From: Hemibagrus wyckioides
Lineage: Eukaryota > Chordata > Actinopteri > Siluriformes > Bagridae
Direction of reading: 5' to 3'
DNA length: 64,000 nt
Assembly: GCF_019097595.1 (NCBI RefSeq)
Contig: NC_080731.1
Coordinates: forward strand, 14,244,571 to 14,308,570
The notes beneath the pieces were generated by a model. It did not search any database and had not been told where the DNA came from. It saw nothing but the letters and a program-made list of their open reading frames with translations. The stretch's first letter is position 1; every line of letters begins with the position of its first letter. Shown here one piece after another: positions 23,271 through 35,300 of this stretch. The position numbers and the translations under genes were made by a program.

Positions 23271-23902
23271 TTAATCGATATTTCTTGTTTATAGACCTGT
23301 TTTATTAAAGCAACATCACACTTGTGCTGTTATACTGAATATCGGTACAGCTACTCACTCCGAACCACAGCCGCACTCTTACTCATGTGAAGTTGCTTAA
23401 ATCTGTGTTGGTCACAGCAGCTAGCAGGCTATCAGAATTATCACACCTAGCCTAGCATGGACAATCCTGAAAATGTGATCACATGAGAGACACTACAAAG
23501 CGAATGTATTTGCTGTATTTGATCTACTATAAAAACAGACAAACATTTTGACAGCATTTACAAGCAGGATGTTAACAAATGTTCTCTGACTGACTGATCT
23601 GTCACACACATTGGATTAGTAACTGGATAGGATGAAGCCACACACACTCATTAATTATTCTTAAAACATTTCTCACATCATCTGCTGCGTTCCTTCCCTT
23701 TCTCTCTCTCTCTCTTTCTTTCTTTTTCTCTCTCTCTTTCTCTCTCTGTGTAAAAGTTGATAGTGCCCTAGGATAAGGATGTACCGGATTGTTTAGAGAA
23801 GAGCACTTTCCCAATGAAGCTTACATGATGTATTTTTAATCATTTCTCTCCTGCATCTTCTTACCCACTCGGTCAGTCCTGACTTTCCCAGCGGTGAGGC
23901 AC

Positions 23903-23924
23903 TGTGTGTGTGTGTGTGTGTGTG
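23903..23924 (+). repeat. (GT)n microsatellite just 3' of the AHSYGG exon (CA in gene sense)
   Basis: Eleven GT units on the plus strand, which is (CA)11 in the fam172a transcript, beginning 36 nt after the exon end. Confidence 0.95.
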
Positions 23925-23960
23925 CAAACATCCTTTAACAAAAACAACATAAACACTCAC

Positions 23961-24080
23961 CAGCTCCACAAAAGACAGCCCTCCATAGCTGTGAGCAACC
24001 ACGAAGATGTTTTTGGCGGGCGATCTGGAAATGAAATGGTCCCACACATAGAGTGTGTGCTCCTCGGGTGAACTGTTTTC
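23961..24080 (-). CDS. fam172a: fam172a (arb2a) internal coding exon with A-H-S-Y-G-G motif
   Basis: This exon is 120 nt (40 codons, phase 0 at both ends). It is bounded by a TTTACAG acceptor (ending at 24081) and a GTGAGT donor (23960-23955). The peptide starts [16 protein letters not shown] and ends [13 protein letters not shown]. It follows directly in the FAM172A family protein from the exon at 37665-37868. The A-H-S-Y-G-G stretch sits where alpha/beta hydrolases carry the nucleophile elbow; whether FAM172A proteins are catalytic is not established. Because the length is a multiple of three, skipping it would keep the frame but delete this core. It is flanked within about 40 nt by GT/CA repeats on both sides that are complementary to each other. 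The following family exon, expected to begin with a MIQRE-like sequence, was not found between 1 and 23960. Confidence 0.95.
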
Positions 24081-24083
24081 CTG

Positions 24084-24166
24084 TAAACACACACACGTAC
24101 ACACACACGAGAACTGTAAGAGATAACATCTAAACACACACACATACACACACACACATATACACA
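24084..24166 (+). repeat. CA-rich cluster just 5' of the AHSYGG exon (UG in gene sense)
   Basis: Several CA runs (24084-24108 and 24133-24166) begin 4 nt upstream of the exon start. In the fam172a transcript they are UG repeats that occupy the place of the polypyrimidine tract. Confidence 0.94.
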
Positions 24167-24874
24167 GATCCTCCCGGGTTCAATGAGCCTTGCATATTGC
24201 AAATGCCCCAAATGTAAAAACCGATAGCTCCTGTGACGGCAGGTTTAAATCTTAATTTGTACTCAGCTACACAATCAATGTGGCCTCGATACAAGCAGTA
24301 AGCACATAACTGGCCGGCACCGGGGGAAGGTCGCACACCAGCGTGGACAGAACACTCGTAATTAACACAGGCCCGAGGTGAGGCTGTGCCCAAATGAGAA
24401 AAGAGAGATAGAGACAGAGAGAAAGGCAGGGATGTGCGTGGAAAGAGAAGACGGACATCGATCTGTGTGTTTGGAGAAGCCATAGATTTGCAGCAAATGA
24501 GAATTGTTTCATTAAAATCGAGCTGTGCTCTTAAATTAAGACTAATTATGAAACGGTGGATGAAATATTTCCTTTATATGGAGAGGAATTATGTCCATGT
24601 TTATTTAAAGTGCACATGAACGTGTCTTTTCAGAGAATTAAAACTATTTAATAGGTTTAAAACTGCTTGCCCTAGGATCATGTCGACACCGTCATCCTAA
24701 TTAAACATGGCAAAAAGCTATGAATATGCATGGACAGGACACCTGAATACATAACTGCTAGTAGAGTTCAGTATCAAAGCCTCGAATCTTCATGATCATG
24801 TTCTCACTGATGTGTTTAATGGATCCTTTAAGGGCCATAATAAGTCTATTTGATTGACATCTGAATTTTCACTC

Positions 24875-25073
<199 letters not shown>

Positions 25074-25129
25074 TAACCCAAAATACATGGCACATTCGGG
25101 TCCCAGTGTCTTTTAATGACTTCTCTTGA

Positions 25130-25375
25130 CGATCAGCACTTTCTGACTCTACAGTAAAAGCTATTCAGAGTCAGATGTAGATGACTTCTCTTTTGAGTCT
25201 GGTTCCTCTGAAGGTTTCTTCCTCGTATCGTCTCAGGGAGCTTTTTCTCACCATCGTCGCCCCCGGCTTACTCGTTAGGCATAAATTTCAAGTTTATATC
25301 CGAAATGTCTTGTATTTCTGTAAATGTCCATTGTTAAAAGCACAAGCCAAATACAATTGAGCTGAAATAAATTGG
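25130..25375 (-). repeat. Dispersed repeat family R1, copy 2
   Basis: On the minus strand this reads TTTTAACAATGGACATTTACAGAAAT, then CCTAACGAGTAAGCCGGGGG, CTCCCTGAGACGATACGAGG, AAGAAACCTTC and GAGGAACCAGACTC, matching copy 1 in order. It lies 57 bp from the end of the long AAAG tract. Confidence 0.78.
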
Positions 25376-26449
25376 GTCAATTCCGGGTCCAATCACTGCA
25401 ATTTCTCATTGCAAGTGAACTGCGCTAATGTTTCCTCAGGATCAGACTGAATGTTTTTATCCACACTGAAGTGTGAAATCTATCTAAACCATAATGGAAA
25501 TTGATTCAAACAGACTAAACGCTGGGAAAGTGAAAGCATTTTCAGTCACTTTAAGACACTGAGCTTATTTAGTGCCACAAACTGAGTCTCAAAAACAACC
25601 CTGCCTTAATTTATTTATTTTTTTTACCATACTGAGAAAATCTTTTGAACAGAAAAATATGAATACTAACAAACTAAACAAGCAGAATCAAGTTTCAAGG
25701 GTTGTGTCAAATTCTGATCACACACACACACACACTCAACTTTTCTTCCATGTTTGCAACTTTGCTCATTGTTTGGCTGCTCCTCACACTCTCTTGCATC
25801 AGCATTCAATTAGAGATTACGCTCCTGAACACAGCCTAATAACTGAATTAAAATCGAAGCAGCTGACAAGCGCTAAAAGATTTCTTGACAAACAGCTTGT
25901 TTATGAAAGTAAATAAAATATGAAAGGTGTAGCGGTGTGATGCAACCCAAGCAGAGCAGATTACATCCTGGCCTGTCCCCACTGGGGGAGGGTGGGGAGG
26001 AGGAGAGGGGGAAGGAGGGGTTGTTGTGGGGTGGGGTGTATATCTATATGATGATGTATATGGGCGGAGAACACAAAACACACAGACACACACACACCCG
26101 GTTTGATTATGAACAAGAAAAAAAACCCCACAGATCCTCCGATTAAATTTAGGAGATTTAAGACCTTTTCACTGTCACTTAAGTCATTTAAGATCAAACT
26201 CACAGTGATGAAATACCGCGTACACTCGGTGCAAAATAATTCCTGCATAAGCATAAAAGATCTACTGAAGTTTATTCTACAGCCAATAACAATATAGAAA
26301 CTTCACTGACTTTGACGTGTCGGTAATTCACAGACTCGGGTGAGATTATTTGTGGTTTGCTGCTTGAATTTCCTCATACTCATGTCTGTATGGCGTGTGT
26401 TATCCAGGGTTTCTAACACTTTGTTATATAAAAGCATCATCATACAACA

Positions 26450-26850
26450 ATTGAACAATAACTTAAGAAGCCACTGCGGTGCTAAACTCTCCAATCTGAT
26501 TGGTCAAAAGGCGTCGATTCATTTTCTCTACCAGTGCTGCTCACTTTAAGGCAGACCGCAGGTTTATATGAATTAGATTAATGCTGTGGTTTTAATATGT
26601 GATGTTTCTATAGTAACAGCTCATTTACCCAATGTAGATAATCAAAGGCTGTTAAGAAAGAGAAGGAAAAAGAAGTGTGTTGCTTTTTAACATATAAAGA
26701 CGTGTCATGGCTGATGGGATGAAGCGTCCTGTGAGGAGATGTTTAAGATTCATGGAAGGAGTCTCCAGTATCAGTGCTCGGGAACAGAAGGGAGAGTATT
26801 CAGGATGTACTTTCGGTTTGTAAGGAGACGTTCACGCTGGCAGTTTAGTC
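26450..26850. repeat. Possible degenerate non-autonomous repeat
   Basis: The stretch contains CCAATCTGATTGGTCAAAAG, GTTTCTATAGTAACAGCTCA and GGAGTCTCCAGTATCAGTGC..AACAGAAGG in a series. These recur together in repeats I have seen in catfish-type genomes. A short related piece (CTAATCTGATTGGTTGAGCA) is at 22958-22977. Boundaries and class are not determined. Confidence 0.35.
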
Positions 26851-27904
26851 TGAAAGAGAGCACGATTTGCATGAAAATTTGCTAAGGTGAAAGCTTTCAT
26901 GTGGACCGCAAAGAGCAGCCTGGGACCCATCCTGAGACCTGTAGTGTGTAGTAGCTGATGACGACATCATTGGTTTCCACAACACACGTGCAGCATGAGC
27001 GGAAGAGGAACGTCGTGGGACAGAGAAGGGGTGAGGAGCCTTACTGCACAGAATAGCACTAAAATAATAAATAAATAAATAAATATGGTTGTGCTCTCCA
27101 TGCACGTTTATGATGATGTAAAATGAAGTGAAATGCATTGGGGTTTGATAGAATCAAGTGAGTCTGAGACCAGAGTGCTGCGGTGTCGGGAACAATCACG
27201 CTCAGATTCAGACAACAGCAAATGAAAGCAGTCTTAATGACTAACTACGAGAGAGAAAACAGAGAAAGCTAAAAAAGAGAGATCTCGCTCATTACATGAT
27301 AAAAAAATAAAAAATAAAAAAAGATAATTGCTGAACAACTGATTGGTTCACTTTCACGTTGAGATACGCTGTTAATTACTCCGGGGTGGAAATGACCCTC
27401 GGCTCATGACAGCCGTTAAATGCAAGCGTTTTGTTGCTTACTTAGGACATATTAAGGGCTTTAATTTCAAGCAAATCAAAACTTTTTTAAGAACGTAATA
27501 TGATGCAGCCACCATGGAAAAATGCTTCAGTGCTTTATAAAGAAAGTCCCCCAAAGGAAAAGCCACTCATACTTTTATTCTTACAGATGTCAAAACAGCA
27601 CAAATATCACAATAAACAAATTGCGTGCGGTGTGTCAGTCCTCCAGAGGTGCTCTTTTGCTATAATCATTGTGCTAGTGCATGAGCGTGAGTGTGAGCAG
27701 GAATGAATAAGAGCTCGGCTCCTCTGCGACGCACTGGCAAAAGCAGGTAACGTCCCCCTACCTTATCATCCCAGTGCAGAGACTAACACCTGGCCCAAAC
27801 ACACACACACACAAACAAAGGTGGCCAGAGAGTGTGCACACACACATACACAAACACATGCATGCGCGCACACACACACACAGACATATTATGCGCCACA
27901 TGAT

Positions 27905-28035
27905 TGACTACCTGCTCTGATAGGGTCCACACTTATCTCAACCGAATTTGCATATTGTGTAATTATTTCCCAGGGTTAATTAGCTCGGCAAAACAGGCTG
28001 CCCTTAGAGACAGCCTCCTGGTGACAGATTCACCC
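27905..28035. promoter_or_regulatory. Candidate conserved non-coding element
   Basis: Complex sequence with a perfect POU octamer ATTTGCAT (27946-27953) directly followed by a Sox-like ATTGTG (27954-27959), then TAATTA-type homeodomain cores near 27960 and 27978. The order is not the canonical SOX-OCT composite. Conservation cannot be judged here. Confidence 0.3.
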
Positions 28036-28036
28036 G

Positions 28037-28061
28037 TCTCTCTCTCTCTCTCTCTCTCTCT
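28037..28061 (+). repeat. (TC)n microsatellite
   Basis: About 12 TC units followed by a pyrimidine-rich stretch to 28080. This tract would serve as the polypyrimidine tract of the tentative exon at 28096-28163. Confidence 0.93.
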
Positions 28062-28095
28062 TTCTATCTTTCTCTCCTACCCAAACATGTGCCAG

Positions 28096-28163
28096 TCTGG
28101 TCAGACTCCCCGCTGTTCTCTAACCTGCTGCACCTCAGAGAGACTAACATCAAAAGTCTGAAG
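28096..28163 (+). other. Tentative exon-like open segment on the plus strand
   Basis: A 68-nt segment lies between an AG preceded by a long pyrimidine tract (28037-28095) and a GTGTGT donor (from 28164). One frame reads WSDSPLFSNLLHLRETNIK, protein-like in composition. It is antisense to fam172a and I do not recognise a family. It could equally be chance within a conserved block. Confidence 0.15.
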
Positions 28164-30049
28164 GTGTGTGTCCACGTGTGTGTGTGTGGAATATATTCAG
28201 TCTCCATACACACACATGAATCGTCAGTACAGAAAGCGCAGAGCTTTGAAGCGCCTCTTGAGCTGAGCTCTAGCCGAAGAAACGAGCTGGTAATGGAGGT
28301 GCTGGGCCATTACGGCACATCCTCAGAGCTCTCGGCTCCTCCTGTGATCACTGCTCTCACTGCTCCATGCTGAATTCTTGGCTTTTCCCTTTCTTTTTTT
28401 TTTTTTTTTACCACCAACGTTCACACTCGCTCGCACACAGGATGTTAGAACAAGATGCATCTATCTCTCTGCTGAAAGAAAAATAGTGCTTTCACACTCA
28501 AAACCTGGGATATTTTGCCAGCATACCCTTACTGGTATTTTATCATACAGGAAGCAGGCATATTCACACTCTGAAAGGAAGTGAGGTTTAAAAAAAAAAA
28601 CAAATTAATGAATTTAATAAATAAATAAATAAAAACAGAAAGCAAAATCTGATATTTAGTAATATTTCTACTTCCTCGCCATCATGTTTACACCACGGTT
28701 GTCATGGAAACCAGCTTCTTATTAATCACACTGGTTTTCTATGTTGCGTGTCAAAGCCGCCCACAAACACCTTCCACCCGCCCCCCCCGTTCTCATTCAG
28801 ATCCTGAACGCCTTTCAAAAGCAGCAGCAAAATGTAATTAGCATTATTAAGGAAAGAAAAAAAAAACATTTATCATTAAAGTTTATCATTTAAAGTTCAT
28901 TAGCATGAAGGTGGCCTGAACAAAACCCAAATAAAACCCCCCAAAATCTACATCTGTATAATGAATAAATAAATAAAATAAAATATATATAAATATAATT
29001 TTAAAAAAAATTAAAATACCATATTTTTTATTTTTAAATAATGTCCGCTGCTAATTTTTCTATCTGGGTTCCCTCTTTAGTGATGGTGGACAGACCACTA
29101 CATCATCAGATCCCCAAACCTATTGCTCACCTTTATCTTCTTACTGTATGGATTTCTTTTTGGGGCAGAAAATAGATATGTGCTATTGCTGAAGACATCT
29201 TTGTGGGCGGAGTCTCATTTTCGAGTGCAAAGCTGGATCTCTGAATGGGATTCCTTTATATATATTTTTTAGTTTGAATTTTTTCATAAATTTCATGCAT
29301 TATTTTATCCATTGTTTGGTCACTCATTTCTTCTCTGATTCAGTTCAATTAAAATTTCCAGAACGCTCTGTTTCTTCAGTTTGCATGCTTTCCTTTGCAT
29401 GTTAGCACACTGTAGTAAAAATTCAAGACGTCATGAAGGTGGCTTTCTCTTTCCTGCTACTGATTTAACTTTTGTGAGGCTCCTGATCATTTCCAAGAAT
29501 CTGGACTCACTGACCACAGTGCTGAAAAATTATTATAACCGCTTGACCAGAAGACGATAACTTTGAGACAAGATGAATGTTTTCTTAACCACAATAACAT
29601 TCTCTGTGTTAGGCACTTGGCTATAACCTACAGTCAGCAGGAGAAATGGTACCAGCTGCATAGATGAGCCACACACTCCCGGTCACTCAGCCTCCCATCT
29701 GTACGCCGCATGTGAGAGCATTAAGCAGAGGAAAGTACAAATATGTACAAACAGCTGCAGACGTGGGGGATCCGAAACAAAATCGCACTAAAACAGCCCT
29801 AATTTGTTTTGACAAATCCACAATTCATACCAGTCTTTCAGCGCTTAGTGCCAAACGCACTGGTACACTGGAGCTGGGATCAAATGTCAAGATTAGCAAG
29901 TGCTAGTTGTCACACTGTGCAAACAGCACATCATGCACAAGGACACCGACTACAGCGGAAGGTTAAACAGGCTACACTGGAAGGACATGATCGGGAGACA
30001 AGTATGTAAAAAGCTTACTGACCGATGAGAAAGTATGAGGCAAATAGCG

Positions 30050-30277
30050 TCGCATCCGAACGTGGTCTGCGTGGGCGTCTGGTGGGATTTTTCCTCGAGT
30101 TAGCGAGGATTTGTACGCTAATTGAGGTACAGGGTTTCAAACCTCATGAGCTATTTAAATGTTAAAGCATGTTAACGTGGCTGTCTCTTTCCACAGCAAG
30201 CTGGCGTTTACTCTTATTAATCATGATGCCATAGCATGCCTGCCATTTCTCCAGGCCACGTTTAAAGAGCTTCTCTT
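30050..30277. promoter_or_regulatory. Candidate conserved non-coding block
   Basis: Complex sequence with GTACGCTAATTGAGG, GAGCTATTTAAATG and CTTATTAATCATGATG. It ends at the A25 run. No protein similarity. Confidence 0.22.
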
Positions 30278-30302
30278 AAAAAAAAAAAAAAAAAAAAAAA
30301 AA
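30278..30302 (+). repeat. Run of 25 A residues
   Basis: Uninterrupted A run. No retroposon body or target duplication was seen beside it, so a poly(A) tail origin is not supported. Confidence 0.95.
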
Positions 30303-31029
30303 CCTGCCTCGGCCACACACGATGCCTAAACAAAAGTTCTCACACAACCGAGCCCTCAGAGTGATTTGAATAGCTAAGTCTCATCGGGGACCAAGCTGAT
30401 TTTCCTTTGGGTAAATGATTAAAAATTAAACCAGCTGGGTTGTCAGATACACGTCAACAGTAGATCCATTAAGAATGTGGACCTTCACTCTTCACTGGAT
30501 CCGTATTATCATTCAGTCACCAGTTACCCGCACGCTTCTCTTGTCAACAGCACACGTTTATGGGAAATTCAATATTATCAGGTTTGAATGGTAGCAGTGT
30601 AGAGGACTGCTCGGTACTGTATGATAAAGCTGGAGCCGGGTTTTGTGGTGGCGCGTGGGCTTCCTGATAGGGCGGAAAAACTAGCCGTCTCAGGTTGGCT
30701 AAATAGCTACTGGCACTTCTTTTCTGTAGATTTGTTCTTCACACCTGGCCAAGCACAGACAAGGTGCCTGTTCAGAGACACGAAGGAGCCATGAAAGGAC
30801 CCCTCGTGTCTCGTACAAAGAGGTAAAATAAAATGAAGGAAGAGGAAAAAAAACAACTAAAAGAAAAAAAAAAAACATTGAGATTTAACTATTGGGGAGA
30901 TCACTGGAAGCCAGCGAGATGATAACCAAAGCCAGCTGAAAGGATGAGGCCAGAATAATAACAGGTTTTGTGCATGCCAAAAGACAGGAAATGGAAAAAA
31001 GAGAGGAAGAGTGGGGGAAAAAAAAGTTT

Positions 31030-31480
31030 AATTAAAAAGATCCAAGCAGACACTCGGGTACATAAAGAAGCTCGGCCCATCACTGTACAGAGGCGTGACC
31101 TTGCTACCATGGAGCTAATCTCCACAAAATTTGGTGGTGCATTGTTTCAAATCAATATCTCATTAACAAAGTACAAAAGGACCGGTGCCTGTCTGGCAGG
31201 GGTTCCCTGTTAAAAGACAGCTCTCGGCTACATATAGCCAGAAAGGTCATCTTCGTCAAATCTCGACCCGCCTCGCGCCAAGCCTGTGATTGTCAGATTA
31301 AATTACTGCTTGGGTTTAATTGACGCAAGCGAGGTGAGCGAGCAGCCACTTGTGTGAGGGGTTTGGAGGAAAGGCCTGCTGTGAGGGGCCTGGCTTCGGG
31401 TCCTTGCAGCAGATTGGATGTGTTTAAGGTTGACCTGACAGGAAGATTGGGAGCAGACATCTGAGAGAAGGCCTCGTCCC
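31030..31480. promoter_or_regulatory. Candidate conserved non-coding element
   Basis: About 450 bp free of low-complexity sequence. It has a PBX/MEIS-like TGATTGTCAG (31287-31296) next to TTAAATTA, several TTAATT cores, and CAAGGTCA on the minus strand near 31098. It has no coding frame that resembles a known protein. Confidence 0.3.
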
Positions 31481-31822
31481 TCGGAACAAGTGTAAATGCA
31501 CAGCTTCAGAGAAAGACGATGACAGGTCCGCACGGCAAAACAACACTACACACATGCGTGAACTTTCTCTGGCATAACCACCCACGTACAGTCTGAGCTA
31601 TACGATGGTGCCAGATTCTCCTTTCCTTTTGTACATACAGTTTCCATAAATCAATATTTCCAGACATACTCACAAACTCAATAAGTACATCTATGGCCAT
31701 GTTCGCGTGGGTTAAACAGGTGAGCACCCCTGGACCTTAGCTATTGACCCTTGCTTTGCCCATGTCATAAGTTCATAGGTTTAATTAAGCCCAGTCCAGT
31801 CAGCATGCATGTCCTTGCAATA

Positions 31823-31856
31823 AGGTCACAAACAAGGTCTCGGAGGCCAAAGTTCA
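31823..31856 (+). promoter_or_regulatory. AGGTCA half-site and DR1-like site
   Basis: AGGTCA at 31823-31828 is followed by AGGCCA-A-AGTTCA (31844-31856), a DR1 whose second half matches the HNF4/COUP-TF type CAAAGTTCA. The site lies between the two fam172a exons. Confidence 0.35.
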
Positions 31857-32329
31857 CCCGTGCTTGGGGCTTTAAGAAGTGTCCTGGAGAGATGTGAACA
31901 AAGACAGCTTCAAGGTGATGCAATAGCCAGTTGGAATACATATCGCCTCCTCCTGACAGCTCAACCCAGACCCGGTCTTATCTCAAAGACGTGCAGGTTA
32001 GTCGTGTACGAGGCAGGCATAGGGGAGCAGAACATCTCCAAAACACGGATTCCGATGCTCCCGCGAGGAATATATGAGTAGGAAAAACAAGGGATAAATA
32101 ATGGATGGCGATCCTGAGGAGACAGAGGCGGCTGTTGGGTACATGCTGTGTGAACATTATCCACTACCCCGGTCTGCGTGTCACCTTGGACTGATGCTGA
32201 CTCCAAATCAACACTCTCACCACTGACTTCCTCATGCAGTGGGATTGTTGAGGGGGATTTAGAGGCCATGTAAAAGGCAGGGGTCCAAGTGAAGCAACAT
32301 GCTTCCATTGGCACTGTATTCTTCATTCA

Positions 32330-35300
32330 TTTACTTAGTTTAGTGGTCCACATTTCGCCAATGGAATGAGACATTGTGGACAAATCAGTAGCTAAGATCG
32401 TGCATGGTTATGTTTCAGCAAATAAATATGCTTTAATAACCAAACCTGTTAGACTAAAACATGGCACTGACAAAAACATTGGAGCTTTTACTTGTCATGT
32501 GGTTTAGCTAATGCATGCATGAGTTTGGATTTTGGTGGAATGTGACCTTTTTTCTTCTTTTTTAATGACAGCAATAATAATCATACTACAGTATATATGT
32601 ATGTCTTGTTATATAGACATATCTATCACACTAACTTTAATTATCAGAGTACAAATATGTACCAATATTTCATTCATTTCAGATATACACACTGTGCTAA
32701 ATCTCCAGGACATCAAATTGTAAACATATTTTTTATCTTTCATCTTCCCGGGTCATGACAATTTAAAACGTCTATTTCTTAACTGGAACACGCACTTCCC
32801 GAATATTTTCGTCCCCAAAACCTTACTCTTGACATAAACCAGGCCTGGGAGTTGTAAAATGATGCAAATAAGTGGTCTAATACAGGCCATTGACCTTATA
32901 CAAGAGAAGTAAAACATTGTCTAGATGATGTACAAAAGAGAAACAGAGCGAAGCCATGTACTCAAAGCGTTCAATAAACTCATGCCACCACTGCAAGGAT
33001 CTGACACTTAAAGTTCTGCAGGCACTTAAGAAATGAATAAACGAAGCGACAGAGAGAGTGCGGAGAGGAGAAAAAAAAGAGGAACGCCGCTCAGCGCAAG
33101 CTGCTGCTTCTCAATGCCCTCTCTCTCTCTTTCTCCGTCTCCCTGTCTCTGTCTCAGAACAAAAAAGCAACAATAAGAAATCCAAAAGAAAAAAAAAGTG
33201 AGAGAAAAAAATATTCTAGTCATTTAGAAAAACGGCTCTTTTCCCTCAGGGGCTCGGGCCCTAAGCCTGTCCCGGTTAGGCCTGAATGAAATCTTTGGAA
33301 GCTTCTTAAGCCTTCAATGTGGGTTTTGTTCCTGCTATTCCTTCGCTTGGCTGACAGAAAATAGGTAACTGGATTAGGCCTCAAATTCAGAGTAAAGTGA
33401 ACTCCCAAAAAAACCTTGTGTATGCTGGCCCCGCCTCTCCCTCTCCCCGTCTCCCTCGTCCACTCGGCCTCTCCAGAGACACTAGACGTGGGCCGTTGGG
33501 GCTGTGATCTTTTAAGAGTGCTAGGAGATTATGCAGGCTTGGGGGCTTCGACACTATGAACCCCGGGGGGGAGCAAAAAGTAAGAGTGCTAAAGGCAGTT
33601 AAGGGCTCCTTAACGAGGGTAAGGAAGCGTATTAATCAACTCAACTGTGGGCAGGAACAGGCTCCCCGGGCTGAGAAGAGCGACGTGCAGGTGGTCTGCA
33701 GCTCAGCAGGAAGTCAAGGAGGGGAGGAGAGGAGCCTGAGCCTGGTACAATACCGCTAGAAAAGATTAAAAAGTTCTAGAGAATGAGAGTGGGCCGGACC
33801 CGCCCACTACTCTAGGGCCTGAGAGAATGGGTGGAGAAGAGAGAAAAACACACATGTGGACTCGCAAATACAAACACGCCTTTAAGCTGGGAACCAAAGA
33901 GATATGAGCACAGTGTTTATGGACACACGCAAAAGTCCTGCTTTCCTCCCACCTGGGAAGGTGTCTGATATGTTTCAGGACACAGAAGAACTGGGGGCCT
34001 ATTTAAGGAACGAATGGATGTCTGATGTTACGTTTGCTCTGTGCTAGTGGATGTTACCCGTACTTCATCATTTTATGAGGAAAGCTCATTTCTGTATCAT
34101 GAATGAACCTGTGTGCTCAGCTATACTCACCATACAGATCATTTAAAACGTCACAAGACAGCGGTACAAGTCAAAATGTGCATTAATGGTGTAAAGCAAT
34201 GGTGTATCTCTCACTCAGGATCTAAATCTTCCTGCATTTGGATTTAAACCACTCTGTTACTGGAAACACTGGAAAGATCCAACTTGCTCACAACTACAGA
34301 TATTTCTCCTTTCATGCAGTTATTTCACACTTACCTTCAAACTAGCAGCTGTATTTAAACCAACAAAAGCCTGACCAGGCAGTTACTATGAATGAAGGAA
34401 TCTTTTAAACACATCATTCAGTGACTCACGTCCCGAGAGCTTCACAGCTGAATATTCGCCCACGTGAAATGAAAAACAACTCGCCTGTGTAACTTTATTG
34501 GTCTGTCACTAGTCTCCTGTTGCACACCTCTAGGCTCAACCAGATTCAGTGTGAACATTTGCAGGTGGTGGGGGGGGGTTTGATCACCTGTTTGTATCTA
34601 TACAGAACACATCTGTTCATTCTAAATAAAGTGTTGGTGTAAAAAGCATGTCCAGAGTGTATAGATTTTAGTTACGCATGTTGGTGTAATAACTATTATA
34701 ACCATTTAAACCCTGTGCAGCTACAGAACACACAATAAAACACAGTCGTAGGTGATTTTAAACACAGTACTGAGTGCATAAGAATGTGGGATTTATGCTC
34801 TGGACTATTTAGTCGGCGTGATTTCTGTGCCTTATGCAGTTAGTGTAGACTGAAACATTAAGTTTGGACTGAAACACTTCAGAAACACTTTGAATAATTT
34901 CTAAGTATTGCTTTAATTTTTATTGTGTTTCCATATTTCTGTAAAGCTACTTTGAGACAATGTCCATTATTAAAAGTGCTTTACAAATAAATTGAATTGA
35001 AAACCACTACAACAGAGCGAGCACTGAGTCTTAATCTAAACCTGCTCCCTGATTCCAAAACCCCATGCAATTAACATGCACAAATAAGCAAAAATACTTG
35101 ATGAATGTAGATTGAAGAAAAAAAAAACGTAATTAGCACATTTTCAAACACACAAAATGATTCAGCCACGTGAAAACCGCCTGTCCCAGTATTGACACGT
35201 GACCGCTTGCTGAATTTTTCCCAGCAGGAATGTTCTTTCAAAATTGTATAGTTTCAACTCGGCACTAGTTACTTTGTTTAAAGGCTTCCTATAGGAATTC

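Larger units (their letters stand above)
1..23960 (-). other. fam172a: fam172a downstream intron (partial)
   Basis: Sequence downstream of the donor at 23960-23955 on the gene strand. The next coding exon of the family was not found, so this is at least 23.9 kb of intron. It holds all the DD34E-type Tc1 copies, the 13-bp minisatellite, a 15-bp minisatellite and many dinucleotide repeats. Confidence 0.75.

Noticed and set aside
30278..30302. A25 run as a retroposon poly(A) tail
   Set aside because: No element body upstream and no flanking direct repeats were seen.
31961..32326. 121-codon minus-strand frame (MKNTVPMEACC...)
   Set aside because: The composition looks plausible, but it does not match FAM172A and I could not find flanking splice signals or a known family.
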